Notes under the pieces: generated by a model | Database searches by the model: none | Told to the model about the DNA's origin: nothing | The model's input: the letters and a program-made list of their open reading frames with translations, nothing else | Shown here: one piece after another, positions 20,354 through 22,869 of the stretch | How the letters are laid out: every line of letters starts with the position of its first letter | How positions within the stretch are numbered: position 1 is the first letter of the stretch | Program-made: the position numbers and the translations under genes | Origin: Jimgerdemannia flammicorona | Taxonomy: Eukaryota; Mucoromycota; Endogonomycetes; Endogonales; Endogonaceae | Direction: 5' to 3' | NCBI GenBank assembly: GCA_003990745.1 | Contig: RBNI01001356.1 | Coordinates: forward strand, 1 to 22,869 | Length of the DNA stretch: 22,869 nucleotides

Positions 20354-20560
20354 GTCAGTCAACTCAGTGCAATACACAAACTTCCTTGCAAGCAATCTAA
20401 GAGATAACAAGACAGTTTAAAGATAAGAAGTTTGAGGACTATAAGACCTTGGGAAGGCACTCCAATAAGAACTTGCTTATAACAAACTTGAGTTAGTCTA
20501 AGAGATACACCTTGAAGAGAATCTGGTGTATTTGAAGGACTCAGCGACCACTATGTGACA

Positions 20561-20674
20561 ACAGTTAGTATTCTAAACTAGAATAATATATAAGTATATA
20601 TCTCTGTGCAATAGTTGAAGAACTTCAAAAGTAAGTAGAATATTTACACTTACCTCAGATGATATTTACTATAT
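20561..20674. other. AT-rich flank right of the gypsy element
   Basis: Short AT-rich stretch without an ORF, similar in composition to 5090-5682 and presumably the same pre-insertion DNA. Confidence 0.55.
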
Positions 20675-21091
20675 TGTAACGTGCCTGGCTCAATGGAGGC
20701 AAATTACAAGGTTGGGGGTTGATGTAGTTTGGCTCGAGCCCCCAGTTACTTTGTCAAAAAGCAACAAAATGTTCTATAATTCCTGAGGTCCTTGTCGGTG
20801 TTTAGTGGTATAATAGTCAAGTCTGGATACACGGTAGTCCTCCTGTTCGCGTGGCGGTTGATTTGTGCGGATTTCCTTATTGGGACGGTTCTTGGGTGTA
20901 GCGGAGAGTGTGGGATGGGCGATTTGTATGCGTGACGGTCTGGCAATTTTAACGGTTTCCTTATGCGATTTCTGCGTGACGATTTCTTGTGTAGCGCGAC
21001 GATCTCGATTTCTGGCGGATAACTCGATTTGGCGCGGATTTACTGGGAATAGAGGGCAGCGCGGATCCTTCCTGAATCGGCTCACTGAGAA

Positions 21092-21230
21092 CGGATAAAT
21101 AACTCGGATGGCGTGGATAACTCGGGTGTCGCGGATTCGTCCTGAATCGGCTCTTCTGGGATTACGGGATAACTTGATAACTCGGATGACGCGGATACCT
21201 TGGATAACTCGGATAACTCGGATAGCGGAT
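21092..21230 (+). repeat. Irregular GGATAACTCGGAT repeats
   Basis: Several imperfect copies of GGATAACTCGGAT, mixed with GCGGAT units, within the CpG-rich block. CTGAATCGGCTC also occurs twice (about 21072 and 21142). Confidence 0.75.
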
Positions 21231-21750
21231 TCTTGGCAAGTTACGTCAAAGACTGGCTTCGTTTGCGCTAACGAATCACTGCGAAGTTGCGTCTAATAGA
21301 CTGGCTTGTGGCAAGGTTCCTTATAGCGGGCTCTCTGGGAATGCGGGTAACTTGGAATCGGCGGACCTCTCGAAAATGGCGGCTTATTCCTTAAGCGGCA
21401 GTTTGGCGGCAAATCTTCAGGCTTATCTGGCAAGCGTACCAATCAATCTTTGTATCGGAAAGTGGACCAGAGTGGGAAAAGGGAACCAATGCTCACAATC
21501 TCCTAGTAGTGGCTTTAGAGTGGGCATTTCTCCTAAGTGTTGCAATCCTTCCTGGATCAAGTGGCTTTTGGCAGGCATATCCCTTGAAGAGTAATAGGCA
21601 GACTTGTCTTTTGCTTTGAATTTCAGACTTTTCGGACTGAGGTTTATTTACTCTTGTCTCTGGGGTATTTTATACAGTTGTGGTTGCTATCTGGTTACTA
21701 CATTGCTAACTATAGATTGCTATATATGGCAAGTGTTCCTGGATGGTAAA

Positions 21751-21804
21751 GTATACCCACTCAGTACAGTGTACCCACTCAGAATGGTGTACCTACTCCA
21801 TACA
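21751..21804 (+). repeat. 18-bp tandem repeat, three units
   Basis: Three units of 18 bp around GTGTACCCACTCAG, beginning at 21751, 21769 and 21787, imperfect. Confidence 0.8.
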
Positions 21805-22003
21805 GATAAACATACTGTTTCTGGTATCTCTGGCTAATTATACAGATTGGTACAGTAAAGCAGTCTTGGTTACTTAGTGTACTAGATATGGTATGTGGCT
21901 AATTTATAAATTTGGCAGTACAATTCTATTGCTCATCACAATATAATAAATGATATAAAGTATTTATTAAAGTCTAAATACTAATAGATCAACAGTACTA
22001 ACA

Positions 22004-22546
22004 ATGGTTAGTTTAGAGAATGCTGAAGAGAATAGTGATTTAGAAAGTAGTAATAATATAGAAGAAGAAGACATCCATAATAGCCAGCAGAATATAACTG
22101 ATTAGAATAATATAGAAAGCAACAGTTTTGGATCTATTTTACCTAATAAAGTTCTTAGTCATATGGGGAATATTCTCAGTATTATATAGAAACTAAGTCT
22201 TATAGAAGTTCCAAGAAAGCCAACTAGTATATATACTAATATCAGAAGTCATTCTTATTGGTTTGAATTTCTCAGCTATTTGAAAGTAAGTGATTTATAG
22301 TATTTTAATATCAATTTCAAGAGGTCTGCAGATATTGCTGAAAAGCTTGACCTTTTTTGAAAACTTACTCAAAATAGACCAGATATCAGAAGAATTAATA
22401 AATATTATCAACTAGTATGCTCTCACTATCTATCTCTATACTATAGCCTCTTTATTAAAACTCAGCATCTCATTGATCTCATGAGTGAGGTTAGGAATAT
22501 ATATAAGGATAGAACTTCTATTATATATTGTGATGTATGCAATTGA
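22004..22546 (+). pseudogene. Decayed AT-rich ORF, unknown
   Basis: A frame of 181 codons from ATG 22004 (MVSLENAEENSDLESSNN) carries stops at about four internal codons (three TAG, one TGA) and then ends at a TGA at 22544-22546. It reads like real protein: an acidic, Asn/Glu-rich N-terminus, then FEFLSYLKVSD, a Lys/Arg-rich middle, and SIIYCDVCN at the end, where two cysteines could begin a zinc-binding site. Sequence composition changes abruptly at the end, where another LTR seems to begin, so the C-terminus was probably cut off by insertion. I do not recognise the family; it could be a transposase or a host gene fragment. Confidence 0.45.
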
Positions 22547-22869
22547 CAATAGAGTACCAGTGACTACTAAGATCAGACGACATAATGGCGTGACAATCAA
22601 ATAGACAGCCTGACCCATTAGGTGATCATCCCAAAAGAAGACAAGATGATCCAAGCCAAAATGAAGACCACGTTATTTAAGGAACCATACTCTGCCTCAG
22701 GGATCAGCACCAAAGAACCAAGTACCCATCACACAATGCCCCCCATTCGCCGATCCAACCAGACCTCCTGCCGCTCTACCCCTTTGCCTGGCCCAAAGAC
22801 CCTGATCTTTGAAGCTATCAAGAAGGCCATCTGGCACCCAGATACTTCTGAACACTTGAACTTCTATAC
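22544..22869 (+). mobile_element. Probable start of another LTR, cut by window end
   Basis: At about 22544 (TGACAATAG) the sequence changes from AT-rich to mixed composition with CG dinucleotides. Its first part resembles in style the start of the gypsy LTR (TG start, GTGAC and GACATAATGG blocks). A TATA-like TTATTTAAGG near 22671 is followed by an ORF at 22736. The other end lies outside the window, so the call rests on composition and layout. Confidence 0.35.
22736..22869 (+). CDS. N-terminus of a possible U3 ORF (partial)
   Basis: Open from ATG 22736 to the window end, 44 codons, without a stop. It starts MPPIRRSNQTSCRSTP and contains LIFEAIKKAIW, which resembles MFQDIRRAM of the gypsy LTR ORF and EIYNHIRTDIW of the solo LTR ORF. 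All three begin with a basic or Ser/Thr-rich leader. It lies about 190 bp after the presumed LTR start and about 65 bp after a TATA-like box. The length is too short for certainty. Confidence 0.4.
   Translation, partial: MPPIRRSNQTSCRSTPLPGPKTLIFEAIKKAIWHPDTSEHLNFY

Larger units (their letters stand above)
5683..20560 (+). mobile_element. Ty3/gypsy-type LTR retrotransposon with nested insertions
   Basis: Bounded by two LTRs that start TGTAAT and end GACA. The order is 5' LTR, primer-binding site, gag, protease, dUTPase, reverse transcriptase, integrase remnant, purine tract, 3' LTR. Gag and RT sequence type (YVDD, an FxGLxSYYRRFI-like block after the RT) fit Ty3/gypsy. The internal region is only about 3.9 kb once LINE B is removed, because RNase H and most of integrase are deleted. 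Flanks give a weak possible 4-bp duplication, ATAG at 5679-5682 and ACAG at 20561-20564, differing by one transition. Decay and the deletion make the copy non-autonomous. Confidence 0.93.
16928..20560 (+). repeat. 3' LTR of the gypsy element, split by a solo LTR
   Basis: Starts TGTAATGG and ends GTGACA. It is interrupted at 17017-19099 by another LTR. Without the 2,083-bp insert and its 5-bp duplication it is 1,545 bp, which is the 5' LTR length (1,510) plus a 35-bp tandem duplication at 20103-20172. It carries the same ORF, TATA boxes and end sequences as the 5' LTR. Confidence 0.94.
20675..21940 (+). mobile_element. Probable solo LTR, CpG-rich (1,266 bp)
   Basis: Starts TGTAACG and ends CATCACA, flanked on both sides by ATAT. 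The 4-bp match is weak evidence in AT-rich DNA. The block is clearly foreign to its surroundings: rich in CG dinucleotides (many GCGG, CTCGG) while everything around it is CpG-poor. A TATTTTATA box near 21665 would suit a plus-oriented LTR. Small ORFs occur on both strands, for example 20865-21098, but none has recognisable features. No internal coding region follows, hence a solo LTR. Alternatives are a MITE-like element or a host CpG-rich repeat. Confidence 0.45.

Noticed and set aside
5679..20564. Firm target duplication for the whole gypsy element
   Set aside because: ATAG versus ACAG is only four bases with one mismatch in AT-rich DNA, so I mention it but do not list it as a feature.
20865..21296. 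Plus- and minus-strand ORFs in the CpG-rich block
   Set aside because: Short, on both strands, composed of the GGATAACTCGGAT-type repeats, without recognisable motifs.
1..22869. CRISPR array, tRNA or rRNA genes
   Set aside because: No regularly spaced repeats with unique spacers and no tRNA or rRNA sequence seen; the window is eukaryotic repeat DNA.

Overview
The window is a stack of decayed retroelements and looks like heterochromatic repeat DNA of a filamentous fungus, probably an ascomycete. The evidence for this is indirect. There are two copies of a poly(A)-tailed APE-endonuclease LINE with two ORFs, a Ty3/gypsy element, and several LTRs. Almost every reading-frame break is a C-to-T or G-to-A change (CAA/CAG/CGA to stop, TGG to TAG), which resembles RIP or methyl-cytosine deamination. 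No intact host gene, rRNA, tRNA or CRISPR array was found.

Layout. Positions 1-5089 hold LINE copy A on the minus strand, with its 3' end outside the window. Positions 5090-5682 are AT-rich relic DNA. Positions 5683-20560 are one Ty3/gypsy element, enlarged by two later insertions: LINE copy B (10970-16731, plus strand, full length, 17-bp target duplication, 27-nt poly(A)) in its internal region, and a 2,083-bp solo LTR of another family (17017-19099, minus orientation, TACAG duplication) in its 3' LTR. Without the insertion and a 35-bp tandem duplication, the 3' LTR (1,545 bp) has exactly the length of the 5' LTR (1,510 bp). To the right are a short AT-rich stretch, a CpG-rich probable solo LTR (20675-21940), a decayed AT-rich ORF (22004-22546), and the start of what looks like another LTR (from about 22544).

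The gypsy element reads gag (CCHC knuckle, mutated), aspartic protease, dUTPase with all five motifs, reverse transcriptase (YVDD), then a deletion that removes RNase H and most of integrase, leaving only the integrase C-terminal GPF/Y-like end. The dUTPase between protease and RT is unusual.

The most striking observation is that the LTRs carry their own gene. In the gypsy LTR a 278-codon ORF lies in U3 between two TATA boxes. The two LTR copies carry different stop codons and share none, so the ORF was open when the element inserted. The unrelated-looking 2,083-bp solo LTR has the same layout (TATA, 365-codon ORF, second TATA about 190 bp after the ORF), and the partial LTR at the right edge begins a similar ORF. 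All three predicted proteins share a short N-terminal pattern. This suggests a family of fungal LTR elements with a U3-encoded accessory protein of unknown function.
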